Assembly (NCBI RefSeq): GCF_030324495.1
Contig: NZ_JACAGN010000001.1
Coordinates: forward strand, 133,838-197,837
Length of the DNA: 64,000 bases
Reading direction: 5' to 3'
Source of the DNA: Myroides sp. 1354
Lineage (GTDB): Bacteria; Bacteroidota; Bacteroidia; Flavobacteriales; Flavobacteriaceae
Shown: positions 17,692 to 26,087 of the stretch, piece by piece
How positions within the stretch are numbered: the first letter of the stretch is position 1
Layout of the letters: each line of letters starts with the position of its first letter
Made by a program: the position numbers and the translations under genes
Notes under the pieces: generated by a model
Seen by the model: the letters and a program-made list of their open reading frames with translations, nothing else
Database searches by the model: none
What the model was told of the DNA's origin: nothing

Positions 17692-18552
17692 TTAAATTAA
17701 GATATCGGACGTCTGGAGTATTTCATTTAATCGCACTCCTTTTTCGGTATGATGAACTGTAATTATTTCGTTATGAGCATCATGTTCTAGGAATAAGAGC
17801 CAATTTTCATCTGCAGCCATTTTTAAAAATTTTTCCTTTTCACTTAGCGTTAACAAAGGACGGGTGTCATATCCCATGACATAAGGCAGGGGAATATGCC
17901 CTGCAGTTGGTAACAAATCCGCAGTAAAGGCTAATTTACGGCCTTTGTAATCCAAAATAGGAATCATTTGCTTATCCGTATGTCCATCTGCAAAAAAGAT
18001 TGAAAATCCCAACTCTGTTTGTAGAAGTACATCAGTGTCTTGTCTTTCAATGAAGTGTAGCGCACCACTTTCTTGAATAGGGAGAATGTTTTCGGGTAAA
18101 AAAGAGGCTTTCTCTCTTGCATTGGGGTTGATAGCCCAATTCCAATGCGCTTCATTGGACCAATAACGCGCATTTTTAAAGGCATTGATATAGCCTGTGC
18201 GATCGGCATTCCAATTTACAGCACCACCTACATGATCAAAATGCAGGTGAGTCAAAAATACATCTGTAACATCATCGGGGTGAAAACCGTGTTTGGCTAG
18301 TGACTTTTCTAAGGTGTGATTTCCCCATAGCGAATAATAGCCAAAAAATTTGTCGGATTGTTTGGTTCCCATTCCTGTGTCGATTAAAATCAGGCGGTTT
18401 CCGTCTTCAATTAACAACAGACGAGCACCTAAATCAATTTGATTATTTGAATCTGCGGGATTGGTTTTGTTCCATATCGATTTGGGTACTACCCCAAACA
18501 TGGCTCCACCGTCTAATTTAAAATTGCCACTTTCAATGCTATATAATTTCAT
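17692..18552 (-). CDS. MBL fold metallo-hydrolase
   Basis: About 286 residues from the ATG at 18552 (an upstream ATG at 18582 adds ten residues with no support). The metal-binding motif is T-H-L-H-F-D-H-V-G-G near residue 95. Further ligands are seen in F-A-D-G-H-T-D and the C-terminal E-H-D-A-H. The arrangement resembles quorum-quenching-lactonase-like and AttM-type hydrolases, but the substrate cannot be deduced. Located 71 bp upstream of the S8 gene on the same strand and divergent from the suf operon. Confidence 0.85.
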   Translation of the reverse strand: MKLYSIESGNFKLDGGAMFGVVPKSIWNKTNPADSNNQIDLGARLLLIEDGNRLILIDTGMGTKQSDKFFGYYSLWGNHTLEKSLAKHGFHPDDVTDVFLTHLHFDHVGGAVNWNADRTGYINAFKNARYWSNEAHWNWAINPNAREKASFLPENILPIQESGALHFIERQDTDVLLQTELGFSIFFADGHTDKQMIPILDYKGRKLAFTADLLPTAGHIPLPYVMGYDTRPLLTLSEKEKFLKMAADENWLLFLEHDAHNEIITVHHTEKGVRLNEILQTSDILI

Positions 18553-19142
18553 GTTGTCTTTGTTTAACTCTGATTCTTGCAAAGTAAGAAAATTATAGTG
18601 AATTGGAAAGAAGAGAGAAGAAAGAAGAGAGAAGAAAGAGGTGTAGGGGCACAGGGTCCTGTGCCAAATAAAATGAATTGACTTTTTAAAATAGAATATA
18701 AACCTAATGAGATAAAGAGAAGAAAGGTGAACGTCCCTAAATAAGGTTGACCGTTTTTAAACGAAAATTTACAAAAAATCAAAAAAGCGAAAACGCGAAA
18801 ACGCGAAAACGCAACCCACCCTTAAAAACTACTTTCCTTGGAATTGTTCAATCCTTTCTTTTATTTGTGCCTTTTTTATCAAAAAATAGATACGAAATTT
18901 GTAACGAAAGCTTTTTAAATAGAAAAAGAATTTATTTACCGTATTAAACCGATTTTGAATCGGTAGTAAATTAGGTAATCTACTGCTTAATAAGTAATTA
19001 AAAATGGATTAGAACAATAGATTTTATCGATTTTAGTATTAAAACTTCTAATCGTTATAAATATGTTAGTTAGTGTTAGAAACCATTTTTTTATAATACC
19101 TTTGTCCATCGGTATAGAATTAATCTATTTTAAGTAAAACGT
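18553..19142. other. divergent intergenic region between the MBL gene and sufA
   Basis: A 590-bp spacer without a convincing gene. It contains a purine-rich GA tract (about 18607-18641), an inverted repeat GGCACAGG-GT-CCTGTGCC (18648-18665), and three direct copies of GCGAAAAC (18787-18812). The suf promoter box lies at its right end. Confidence 0.65.
19097..19104 (+). promoter_or_regulatory. promoter -7 box of the suf operon
   Basis: TACCTTTG lies 38 bp upstream of the sufA ATG and matches TAnnTTTG. The -33 region has only TTAG, an imperfect TTG. Confidence 0.45.
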
Positions 19143-19472
19143 ATGATAAAAGTTTCAGATATAGCAAGTAAGCGCGTAGCTCTTTTGATGGAGGATGAAG
19201 GATTTGATTCTACAAAGGATTATGTTCGCGTAGGGGTAGAAAGCGGAGGATGTTCCGGTTTATCGTACCAATTGAAATTTGACCACGGCATTACAGAAGA
19301 CGACAAAGTTTTCGAAGATAATGGGGTTAAAATTGCTGTTGATAAAAAAAGCTTTTTGTATTTAGTAGGAACAACTCTTGAATATTCAGGAGGGTTAAAC
19401 GGAAAAGGTTTCTATTTTAACAACCCGAACGCAAGTAGAACTTGCGGATGTGGAGAAAGTTTTTCTTTATAG
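19143..19472 (+). CDS. sufA: A-type iron-sulfur carrier SufA/IscA
   Basis: A 109-residue A-type carrier that receives Fe-S clusters from the SufBCD scaffold and passes them to target proteins. The three conserved cysteines are visible: G-G-C-S-G-L-S-Y near residue 37 and the C-terminal C-G-C-G-E-S. Length is typical. First gene of the sufA-B-C-D unit; a small hairpin lies between it and sufB. Confidence 0.93.
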   Translation: MIKVSDIASKRVALLMEDEGFDSTKDYVRVGVESGGCSGLSYQLKFDHGITEDDKVFEDNGVKIAVDKKSFLYLVGTTLEYSGGLNGKGFYFNNPNASRTCGCGESFSL

Positions 19473-19476
19473 TACA

Positions 19477-19504
19477 CAAAGGGAAGATTAAGTTCTTCCC
19501 TTTT
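19477..19504 (+). terminator. weak hairpin between sufA and sufB
   Basis: The stem AAGGGAAGA / TCTTCCCTT with a six-base loop runs into TTTT. With so short a T-run it is more likely a partial terminator or mRNA-stability element than an operon end. Confidence 0.45.
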
Positions 19505-19559
19505 AACAAAGTAAAGTCTAATGTAGAAGCAGGTAATAATTGCTTTTAAGTACCAATAT

Positions 19560-21008
19560 ATGAGCAAGTATACAGAAGAAGATTTAAAAAAAGAATTAGA
19601 AGGTAAGGAGTATGAGTATGGATTCTATACAGATATAGAGTCTGAGACATTTCCGATTGGATTGAATGAAGACATCATCAGAGCAATTTCTGCAAAGAAA
19701 GAAGAACCTGAATGGATGACTAACTGGAGATTAGAAGCTTTCCGTATTTGGAAAGAGATGACAGAGCCAGAATGGGCGAATGTACACTATGAAAAACCAG
19801 ATTTTCAAGCCATTTCTTACTATTCAGCACCAAAAAGTAAAGACAAGTACAACAGTTTAGATGAAGTGGATCCAGAATTGTTGGAGACCTTTAATAAATT
19901 GGGTATCTCAATTGACGAACAAAAGCGTTTGTCTGGCGTTGCTATGGATATTGTTATGGATTCCGTTTCAGTAGCCACAACATTTAAAGATACGTTAGCG
20001 GAGAAAGGAATTATTTTCTGTTCTATTTCGGAAGCAATTAGAGAATATCCTGAATTGGTAAAAAAATATTTAGGAACCGTAGTGCCGCAAACGGATAATT
20101 TCTATGCAGCCTTGAATTCGGCTGTATTTTCTGATGGATCATTTTGTTATATTCCAAAAGGCGTTCGCTGTCCGATGGAATTATCTACGTATTTCCGTAT
20201 TAATCAAGCGGGAACGGGACAATTTGAGCGTACATTAGTTGTTGCAGATGAAGGAAGCTATGTTTCTTATTTAGAAGGATGTACAGCACCTTCTCGCGAT
20301 GAAAATCAGCTACACGCGGCTGTTGTTGAATTAATCGCATTAGATAATGCAGAAATTAAGTATTCAACAGTACAAAACTGGTATCCAGGGGATAAAGAAG
20401 GAAAAGGTGGAGTCTTCAACTTTGTAACAAAACGCGGATTGTGTGAAACCAATGCTAAGATTTCTTGGACACAGGTGGAAACGGGATCTGCTGTAACATG
20501 GAAATATCCTTCATGTGTATTGAAAGGAGATAATTCAGTTGGAGAGTTTTATTCAGTAGCGGTAACGAATAATTTTCAACAAGCCGATACAGGAACTAAA
20601 ATGATTCACTTAGGTAAAAATACGAAGTCAACGATTATATCAAAAGGTATTTCAGCAGGTAAATCTCAAAATAGTTATCGCGGTTTAGTGCAAGTAGGAC
20701 CACGTGCTGAAAATGCAAGAAACTTCTCTCAATGTGACTCGTTATTGATGGGTAACGAATGTGGAGCCCATACATTCCCTTACATTGAAGCAAGAAATTC
20801 AACGGCTCAAATTGAACACGAGGCAACAACAAGTAAAATTGGAGAAGACCAAATTTTCTATTGTAACCAACGTGGAATTCCTACAGAGAAAGCAATTGCC
20901 TTGATTGTCAATGGGTTCTCTAAAGAGGTGTTAAATAAACTACCGATGGAATTTGCAGTTGAAGCACAAAAATTATTAGAGATTTCATTAGAAGGAAGTG
21001 TAGGTTAA
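19560..21008 (+). CDS. sufB: Fe-S cluster assembly protein SufB
   Basis: SufB is the core scaffold on which SufBC2D builds Fe-S clusters. The 482-residue protein shows the family's parallel beta-helix region with the invariant stretches Y-L-E-G-C-T-A-P near residue 240, S-K-G-I-S-A-G-K near 360, and the C-terminal [11 protein letters not shown] loop that contains a functional Cys. No truncation. Followed by sufC after 58 bp. Confidence 0.97.
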   Translation: MSKYTEEDLKKELEGKEYEYGFYTDIESETFPIGLNEDIIRAISAKKEEPEWMTNWRLEAFRIWKEMTEPEWANVHYEKPDFQAISYYSAPKSKDKYNSLDEVDPELLETFNKLGISIDEQKRLSGVAMDIVMDSVSVATTFKDTLAEKGIIFCSISEAIREYPELVKKYLGTVVPQTDNFYAALNSAVFSDGSFCYIPKGVRCPMELSTYFRINQAGTGQFERTLVVADEGSYVSYLEGCTAPSRDENQLHAAVVELIALDNAEIKYSTVQNWYPGDKEGKGGVFNFVTKRGLCETNAKISWTQVETGSAVTWKYPSCVLKGDNSVGEFYSVAVTNNFQQADTGTKMIHLGKNTKSTIISKGISAGKSQNSYRGLVQVGPRAENARNFSQCDSLLMGNECGAHTFPYIEARNSTAQIEHEATTSKIGEDQIFYCNQRGIPTEKAIALIVNGFSKEVLNKLPMEFAVEAQKLLEISLEGSVG

Positions 21009-21066
21009 TCTACATCATTTTAATGGAGACATTCGTATCATTACAAATATAAAATAACAAGAGTTT

Positions 21067-21816
21067 ATGTTACAGATAAAAAACCTACACGCAAGTGTTG
21101 AAAATAAAGAAATATTAAAAGGAATTAATTTAGAAGTAAAAGCGGGTGAAGTTCACGCGATTATGGGACCTAATGGTGCTGGAAAGAGTACCTTGTCTTC
21201 TGTAATTGCTGGAAATGAGGCTTTTGAAGTAACGGAAGGTGAAATGTTATTGGATGGAGAGGAATTAGGAGAATTAGCTCCAGAAGAAAGAGCGCACAAA
21301 GGGGTGTTTTTATCGTTCCAATATCCAGTTGAAATCCCTGGTGTTTCGGTTACTAATTTCATCAAAACGGCTATCAACGAAGCGAGAAAAGCAAAAGGTG
21401 GAGAAGAGATGCCTGCAAGTGAAATGCTGAAAAAAATTAAAGAAAAATCAGAATTGTTGGAGATCGATAGAAAATTTTTATCTCGTTCATTGAACGAAGG
21501 ATTTTCTGGAGGAGAGAAAAAGAGAAATGAGATTTTCCAAATGGCAATGCTAGAACCAAAAATTGCTATTTTGGATGAAACAGATTCTGGATTGGATATC
21601 GATGCATTGCGCATTGTTGCTAATGGAGTTAATAAATTAAAAAGCGAGGATAATGCCGTAATCTTAATTACGCACTACCAACGTTTGTTAGACTATATCG
21701 TTCCTGATTTTGTACACGTGTTATACGATGGAAAAATTGTAAAAACAGGAGGAAAAGAGTTAGCCTTAGAATTAGAAGAAAAAGGATACGACTGGATTAA
21801 AGAATCGCTTTCATAA
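21067..21816 (+). CDS. sufC: Fe-S cluster assembly ATPase SufC
   Basis: ABC-type ATPase powering the SufBCD scaffold. The 249-residue protein shows Walker [10 protein letters not shown] near residue 35, the SufC-specific signature F-S-G-G-E-K-K-R-N near 148, and Walker [10 protein letters not shown], where the E-T-D-S-G variant distinguishes SufC from transporter ATPases. No membrane segments. Lies between sufB and sufD with about 50-bp gaps. Confidence 0.97.
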   Translation: MLQIKNLHASVENKEILKGINLEVKAGEVHAIMGPNGAGKSTLSSVIAGNEAFEVTEGEMLLDGEELGELAPEERAHKGVFLSFQYPVEIPGVSVTNFIKTAINEARKAKGGEEMPASEMLKKIKEKSELLEIDRKFLSRSLNEGFSGGEKKRNEIFQMAMLEPKIAILDETDSGLDIDALRIVANGVNKLKSEDNAVILITHYQRLLDYIVPDFVHVLYDGKIVKTGGKELALELEEKGYDWIKESLS

Positions 21817-21865
21817 GCAACGTAATACAGACAAAATCATTTTAATCTACTAGGTAAATAAGAAT

Positions 21866-23185
21866 ATGGAACTTAAAGATAAATTAATAACGTCTTTTGT
21901 AGCTTTTGAACAGCAGTTAAGTGGAGAACATGATACACTTCACAATATCCGCATAGAAGGACTTAAGACATTTGAAGATAAAGGCTTCCCTACAAAAAAA
22001 GAAGAAGCGTGGAAATACACTTCTTTGAATTCAATTTTAAAGAATGACTTTTGCGTAGTGCCTAAAAAAGAAGTTGCAATTGAGTACAAAGATGTAAAAC
22101 AGTACTTTTTGAGTGACTCAGATACGTATAAATTAGTATTCATCAACGGTATATTTAGCTCTCATTTGTCTTCAACAACTCATGATGGTTTAGACGTATG
22201 TTTGATGTCTTCTGCTTTGACTAAGCCAAAGTACAAAATGCTAATTGATACGTATTACAATACGATTGCAGATAAAAATGATAGCTTAACGGCTTTGAAT
22301 ACGGCTTATGCTGTTGAAGGAGCTTTTATCAATATTCCCAAGAGTAAAGTGGTTTCTAAACCGATCGAAATCATTTATTTGTCTACTGCAGGAGAACAAG
22401 CGTTGTTAGTACAACCACGCAACTTGGTTATCGTTGGCGAAAATGCACATGTACAAATCTTAGAACGTCACCAAAGTTTAGATGAGTGTAGTGTATTTAC
22501 CAATGCAGTAACTGAAATTGTAGCACACAAACGCGCCATTGTTGATTTTTATAAGTTGCAAAATGACTTAGATACAGGAACGTTAATCGACAATACCTTT
22601 ATCAAACAAAAACAAGAGAGTAGAGTTTCAGTACATACGTTCTCTTTTGGAGGTAAATTAACGCGTAATAACTTGAATTTCTACCAAGACGGAGAGCGTA
22701 TTGATAGTACAATGAAAGGAATTACGTTAATTGGCGGTAAACAACACGTAGATCACTATACTTTGGTTTCTCATGATAGTCCAAATTGTGAGAGTCACCA
22801 GAACTACAAAGGACTGTACGACGACAATTCTGTAGGTGTATTCAACGGTAAAATTTACGTGGATAAAATTGCACAAAAAACAGATGGTTTCCAACAAAGT
22901 AACAACATCTTATTGAGCGATAAAGCCCAAGTATACACCAAACCACAGTTAGAAATTTTCGCAGATGATGTACGTTGTTCTCATGGATGTACAATTGGTC
23001 AATTGGATGAAGAAGCGATGTTCTATATGCGTCAACGCGGTATTCCTCAAAAAGAAGCGAAAGCGTTGTTGATGTACGCCTTTACTGATGAAGTTATGGA
23101 ATCCGTTAAAATTCCAGAACTTAAAGCAAAGGTGGCTAAAGTGATTGCCTCAAAATTAGGCGTATCAATGGGATTTGATATTTAA
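21866..23185 (+). CDS. sufD: Fe-S cluster assembly protein SufD
   Basis: Scaffold partner of SufB in the SufBC2D complex. The 439-residue protein has the family's C-terminal core with R-C-S-H-G-C-T-I-G-Q-L and Y-M-R-Q-R-G-I-P, near residues 370-395. The N-terminal region contains K-K-E-E-A-W-K-Y-T, characteristic of SufD. It is the last gene of this half of the cluster, closed by a terminator; sufS and sufE are 34 kb downstream. Confidence 0.96.
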   Translation: MELKDKLITSFVAFEQQLSGEHDTLHNIRIEGLKTFEDKGFPTKKEEAWKYTSLNSILKNDFCVVPKKEVAIEYKDVKQYFLSDSDTYKLVFINGIFSSHLSSTTHDGLDVCLMSSALTKPKYKMLIDTYYNTIADKNDSLTALNTAYAVEGAFINIPKSKVVSKPIEIIYLSTAGEQALLVQPRNLVIVGENAHVQILERHQSLDECSVFTNAVTEIVAHKRAIVDFYKLQNDLDTGTLIDNTFIKQKQESRVSVHTFSFGGKLTRNNLNFYQDGERIDSTMKGITLIGGKQHVDHYTLVSHDSPNCESHQNYKGLYDDNSVGVFNGKIYVDKIAQKTDGFQQSNNILLSDKAQVYTKPQLEIFADDVRCSHGCTIGQLDEEAMFYMRQRGIPQKEAKALLMYAFTDEVMESVKIPELKAKVAKVIASKLGVSMGFDI

Positions 23186-23207
23186 TAATATTTTATTCGT
23201 TATAAAT

Positions 23208-23244
23208 AAAAAGGGTACTTAACCACGGTTGAGTACCCTTTTTT
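23208..23244 (+). terminator. terminator of the sufA-B-C-D unit
   Basis: A long stem (AAAAAGGGTACT-TAACC paired with GGTT-GAGTACCCTTTTT, one mismatch pair) ends in six T. It ends the suf transcript before the T6SS region. The next 146 bp hold nothing recognised. Confidence 0.88.
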
Positions 23245-23390
23245 GTTTTTAGGCGTTTTAAAGACTTATTTTTCCTTGGGTGATTCTGGTATGAACGAAA
23301 GAGAAATAGTGTCTGATTATAACCAATAACGCTCTTTATCGCTTAGTTGTGCTTTGTTTCTAGGAAGTGATTGACTTCTCCTTCCTCGTT

Positions 23391-24041
23391 TTAATTGTAA
23401 TTGTGTAAATGCTGTTCAACACAATAAGTAATTAATTGAATTTTATTCTTCACTTGAAATTTTTTTGTCAATTTCTTGATATACGTTTCAACCGTTCTTC
23501 CACTGAGGTGTACTTTTCTCCCAATTTCATTGTTTGTCAATCCTTTACAGGCGTAATTAATAATCTGTAATTCAATAGGAGACGGCGTGTAAATTTGGGT
23601 TTGCTGAACGAGATTAGGGCTGTGAAAGGCCTGGTCATAATTTCTCCATTGCTGAAGATGTTGCTCATGGACAATGGAGTCTTGATGCACTAAATGTTGA
23701 AGTATCTTAAATATAATAGAACTGTTTTTTTGACAATAATAAACCCCCTCATAAGAGGTAAAAAGAGCATCTATATCTTCTTGATAGACTTGTGTATAAA
23801 CGATAATGGGTGTTTTATTCTGTTTTTTTCGCAATATTTTTATGGCTTCTATACCCGTCATAATTGGTGTAAAAGCGTCAATTAGTAGAAAATTATTCTG
23901 TTGGTATTTTAAGCGGTTAATTAGCTCGAAACCATTGCAGTAATAGTCTAGTAAATTTAAATGTAAGGTTCGATTTATGTGCTCAAAGAGGAGACTCTTG
24001 AAGTGTAAATCAGATTCGCATAGGGAGAGGTGAATTGGCAT
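23391..24041 (-). CDS. orphan LuxR/NarL-type response regulator, divergent from the T6SS genes
   Basis: A 216-residue two-domain regulator. The N-terminal receiver has an acidic pair near residues 9-11, the phospho-acceptor D55 (L-L-I-D-A-F-T-P), a Thr83 switch residue and Lys105. The C-terminal LuxR-type helix-turn-helix (about 150-212) shows C-K-G-L-T-N-N-E-I-G and R-T-V-E-T-Y-I-K-K-L. No histidine kinase is nearby, so the partner is elsewhere or phosphorylation comes from small molecules. Its position 88 bp from the first T6SS gene, in divergent orientation, suggests it controls the locus; this is inference from position alone. Confidence 0.85.
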   Translation of the reverse strand: MPIHLSLCESDLHFKSLLFEHINRTLHLNLLDYYCNGFELINRLKYQQNNFLLIDAFTPIMTGIEAIKILRKKQNKTPIIVYTQVYQEDIDALFTSYEGVYYCQKNSSIIFKILQHLVHQDSIVHEQHLQQWRNYDQAFHSPNLVQQTQIYTPSPIELQIINYACKGLTNNEIGRKVHLSGRTVETYIKKLTKKFQVKNKIQLITYCVEQHLHNYN

Positions 24042-24056
24042 TTATTTTTTTTTAGC

Positions 24057-24086
24057 TTGGAAAATGTAAAAATAATATTATTTTTG
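24057..24086 (+). promoter_or_regulatory. T6SS operon promoter (TTG-N19-TATTTTTG)
   Basis: A TTG at 24057-24059 and TATTTTTG at 24079-24086 are separated by 19 bp, the spacing expected for the Bacteroidota primary sigma factor. The first T6SS ATG follows 43 bp downstream. It is the best-formed promoter in the window, in the short divergent spacer shared with the LuxR-type regulator. Confidence 0.65.
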
Positions 24087-24129
24087 GGTTGTTGAATTAT
24101 TCTTAATAAATAACTAATTTAATTATTTT

Positions 24130-24645
24130 ATGTATTCGAAATGTATAAATTATAAACAAATATATTTGTGTTTTGTTTATTTTAGTGTAAATTTTTTAAT
24201 ATTGATTTTTGTATTTTTTATAGGTATATATTTCTTTTATGAAAGCTCTAGCCAACAACAACAACGCATAGAAAAGGATCTGTTAGCTTATAAAACACTA
24301 TGGAATAAACAGTATTTATTAAAGAGTAAGGTCGATACAATTTATTATAATATGAGCCTGCTCAACACGGGTAAGGTGGAGAATGACCTCTTCTTAGAGC
24401 AGTATATTAGTCGAGATTATCAAGAGATAAAAAAACTAATTAATAATGAAAATGCAGAAAATTTTAATTGTTACAATTTGCTCTTTACTCAATTGGATAG
24501 TTTATTGGTTTTAAAAAATCAGTTGATTACAGTAAATAATCAAGAAACAGTAGCCTTACGCGATCTCAATGAATGTATGCATCGATTTAAAAATGTTTAT
24601 GCGGAATTGACGGATGACCCCACGCGAAAGTTCAATAAAAAATAA
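24130..24645 (+). CDS. TssO-like single-pass T6SS membrane protein (copy 1)
   Basis: A 171-residue protein with one strongly hydrophobic N-terminal segment (about residues 14-37) and a mostly helical, Gln/Leu-rich remainder, likely periplasmic. It has no lipobox. Position, length and topology match TssO/TssQ-type trans-envelope components of T6SSiii; size and architecture resemble the next gene, suggesting a paralogous pair. I cannot assign TssO or TssQ with certainty. First gene of the T6SS operon; six bases separate it from the next. Confidence 0.55.
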   Translation: MYSKCINYKQIYLCFVYFSVNFLILIFVFFIGIYFFYESSSQQQQRIEKDLLAYKTLWNKQYLLKSKVDTIYYNMSLLNTGKVENDLFLEQYISRDYQEIKKLINNENAENFNCYNLLFTQLDSLLVLKNQLITVNNQETVALRDLNECMHRFKNVYAELTDDPTRKFNKK

Positions 24646-24650
24646 GGCCG

Positions 24651-25172
24651 ATGACACAGATCCATCAGTCTCTCTCTCGAAAAGAACAGCGCTATCAATT
24701 ATTGTATTTGATAGGAATGTTATTCCTTGCCTTACTTTTCTTAAGTATTATTTTTCTACGGGGATACCATTCACCTTTTGCTGGAAACACGCTTATGGAT
24801 GCAGCTATGCTAGAACAGCAATACAAGTTTAACGAGCAGCAAAAAAAGGTAGAGCCTTTAATTACAGCGACTTTTCAAAAAATTAATACACTGGCTTTTA
24901 CAAGTTTAAAACCCATGGAAGAAAACGAAATCGTTCACAGTATTAATCAAGTTGCTCTTTCATTTGCAAATACTACGCTTTACGATCCTCGTAAAGAGGC
25001 TTATATCCAGATGGGATATTTCTATAGGATGTATCTGGAAGACAAAAAAATCATGGCCAAAAAAACAGAAAATATCAAGTTGTTTCGCAAGCAATTTGAA
25101 GAATGTTCAATTGGTTTTAAAGATAAAGAACAACAATTAATTCAACGTAGAAATATGTTATTAGCAAGATAA
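24651..25172 (+). CDS. tssO: TssO-like single-pass T6SS membrane protein (copy 2)
   Basis: A 173-residue protein. A basic N-terminus (S-L-S-R-K-E-Q-R) precedes a single membrane helix (about residues 16-36) and a helical domain with a conserved-looking Cys near residue 152 (F-E-E-C-S). The N-K/R-K-E-R start followed by one helix is what I recall for TssO (PF17561), a component of the TssN-O-P-Q-R envelope assembly that replaces TssJLM in Bacteroidota. The symbol is tentative. It sits six bases from both neighbours. Confidence 0.6.
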   Translation: MTQIHQSLSRKEQRYQLLYLIGMLFLALLFLSIIFLRGYHSPFAGNTLMDAAMLEQQYKFNEQQKKVEPLITATFQKINTLAFTSLKPMEENEIVHSINQVALSFANTTLYDPRKEAYIQMGYFYRMYLEDKKIMAKKTENIKLFRKQFEECSIGFKDKEQQLIQRRNMLLAR

Positions 25173-25178
25173 ATAAGG

Positions 25179-26087
25179 ATGAGTTATATCGAAAAAAATA
25201 AGGAAAAAATAATACTGTTTATTGGGGTTGCTTTTGTCCTAGGCTTTATGATCGTTTATTTCGTTCAGAAGTATTTGTATCAATCGATGGAAAAGGTAGA
25301 AGTGTCTGTTTATCCCTCTGTATTACAAGTTGGAGATACGTTGTATTTTGGCGAACAGACCTCCCATCACTTTCCAAAGAAATGGGAGTTTGGAGATGGC
25401 AATTTATCACTGGAAACACAGGGGTACCACCGCTATGAAAAACCTGGTTTTTATCAAGTAAAATATACCGTTAATGACACTGATATCCAAATGTTTTCCA
25501 TCGAGGTTAAACCGAATACGAAAGAGGATTCTGGGGACTATTTTACAGAAATTGAGGCACCATCTGAGGCTATGCAATTTGAAAATGTAATGTTTAGAGC
25601 AATTACGGACAAGGCTAGTATGTTTAGTTGGAAGTTTGGTGAAACCGGAACAATCGATGCTAAAGAGTCTTTTGCGATTTATGCTTATCAAGAAGTTGGA
25701 GAATTTGAAGTGTACCTCTATACAGATGAAACGGCTTATCCCGTCGTACATAAAATAACAATTTATCCTTCGTTTAAGAACCTCAACGACGAATTAGATG
25801 TGGAAGATAGATATAAAATCATTGACAATGATTTTAAAGACCATCTGCAACAGATTGCCGATGGAGCTCCCTTTAATTATCATTATAATTATCTGGTTAA
25901 TACTTATTTATGTGAAAACGAGAACGCCGTGGTTCGTGTGAATACTACCAAGCACAACTCGTTCTATTACTATTGTATGGGATTGAGATTTGATCAAACA
26001 GCAAGTATTCAATCTGTTAAAGTAGGGTTTAATGAAAGGGAGAATTGTGTGACGAAACTGAGTATTGTTCAAATAAATAATGAATAA
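25179..26087 (+). CDS. tssP: PKD-domain T6SS envelope protein (TssP-like)
   Basis: A 302-residue protein with a short cytoplasmic start, one membrane helix (about residues 11-31) and a periplasmic part. A PKD-type Ig-like fold is visible at about 42-110 (K-W-E-F-G-D-G followed by Y-E-K-P-G-F-Y), and a second, weaker one at about 120-190 (F-S-W-K-F-G-E). Its place between the TssO-like pair and TssR in T6SSiii loci suggests TssP, but the symbol rests on gene order. Its stop codon overlaps the next start (TAATG), so translation is likely coupled. Confidence 0.6.
   Translation: MSYIEKNKEKIILFIGVAFVLGFMIVYFVQKYLYQSMEKVEVSVYPSVLQVGDTLYFGEQTSHHFPKKWEFGDGNLSLETQGYHRYEKPGFYQVKYTVNDTDIQMFSIEVKPNTKEDSGDYFTEIEAPSEAMQFENVMFRAITDKASMFSWKFGETGTIDAKESFAIYAYQEVGEFEVYLYTDETAYPVVHKITIYPSFKNLNDELDVEDRYKIIDNDFKDHLQQIADGAPFNYHYNYLVNTYLCENENAVVRVNTTKHNSFYYYCMGLRFDQTASIQSVKVGFNERENCVTKLSIVQINNE

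Noticed and set aside
21700..21730. A third parS-like site (CACGTG core in sufC)
   Set aside because: Only the central hexamer is conserved; the flanks do not match the 16-bp palindrome.
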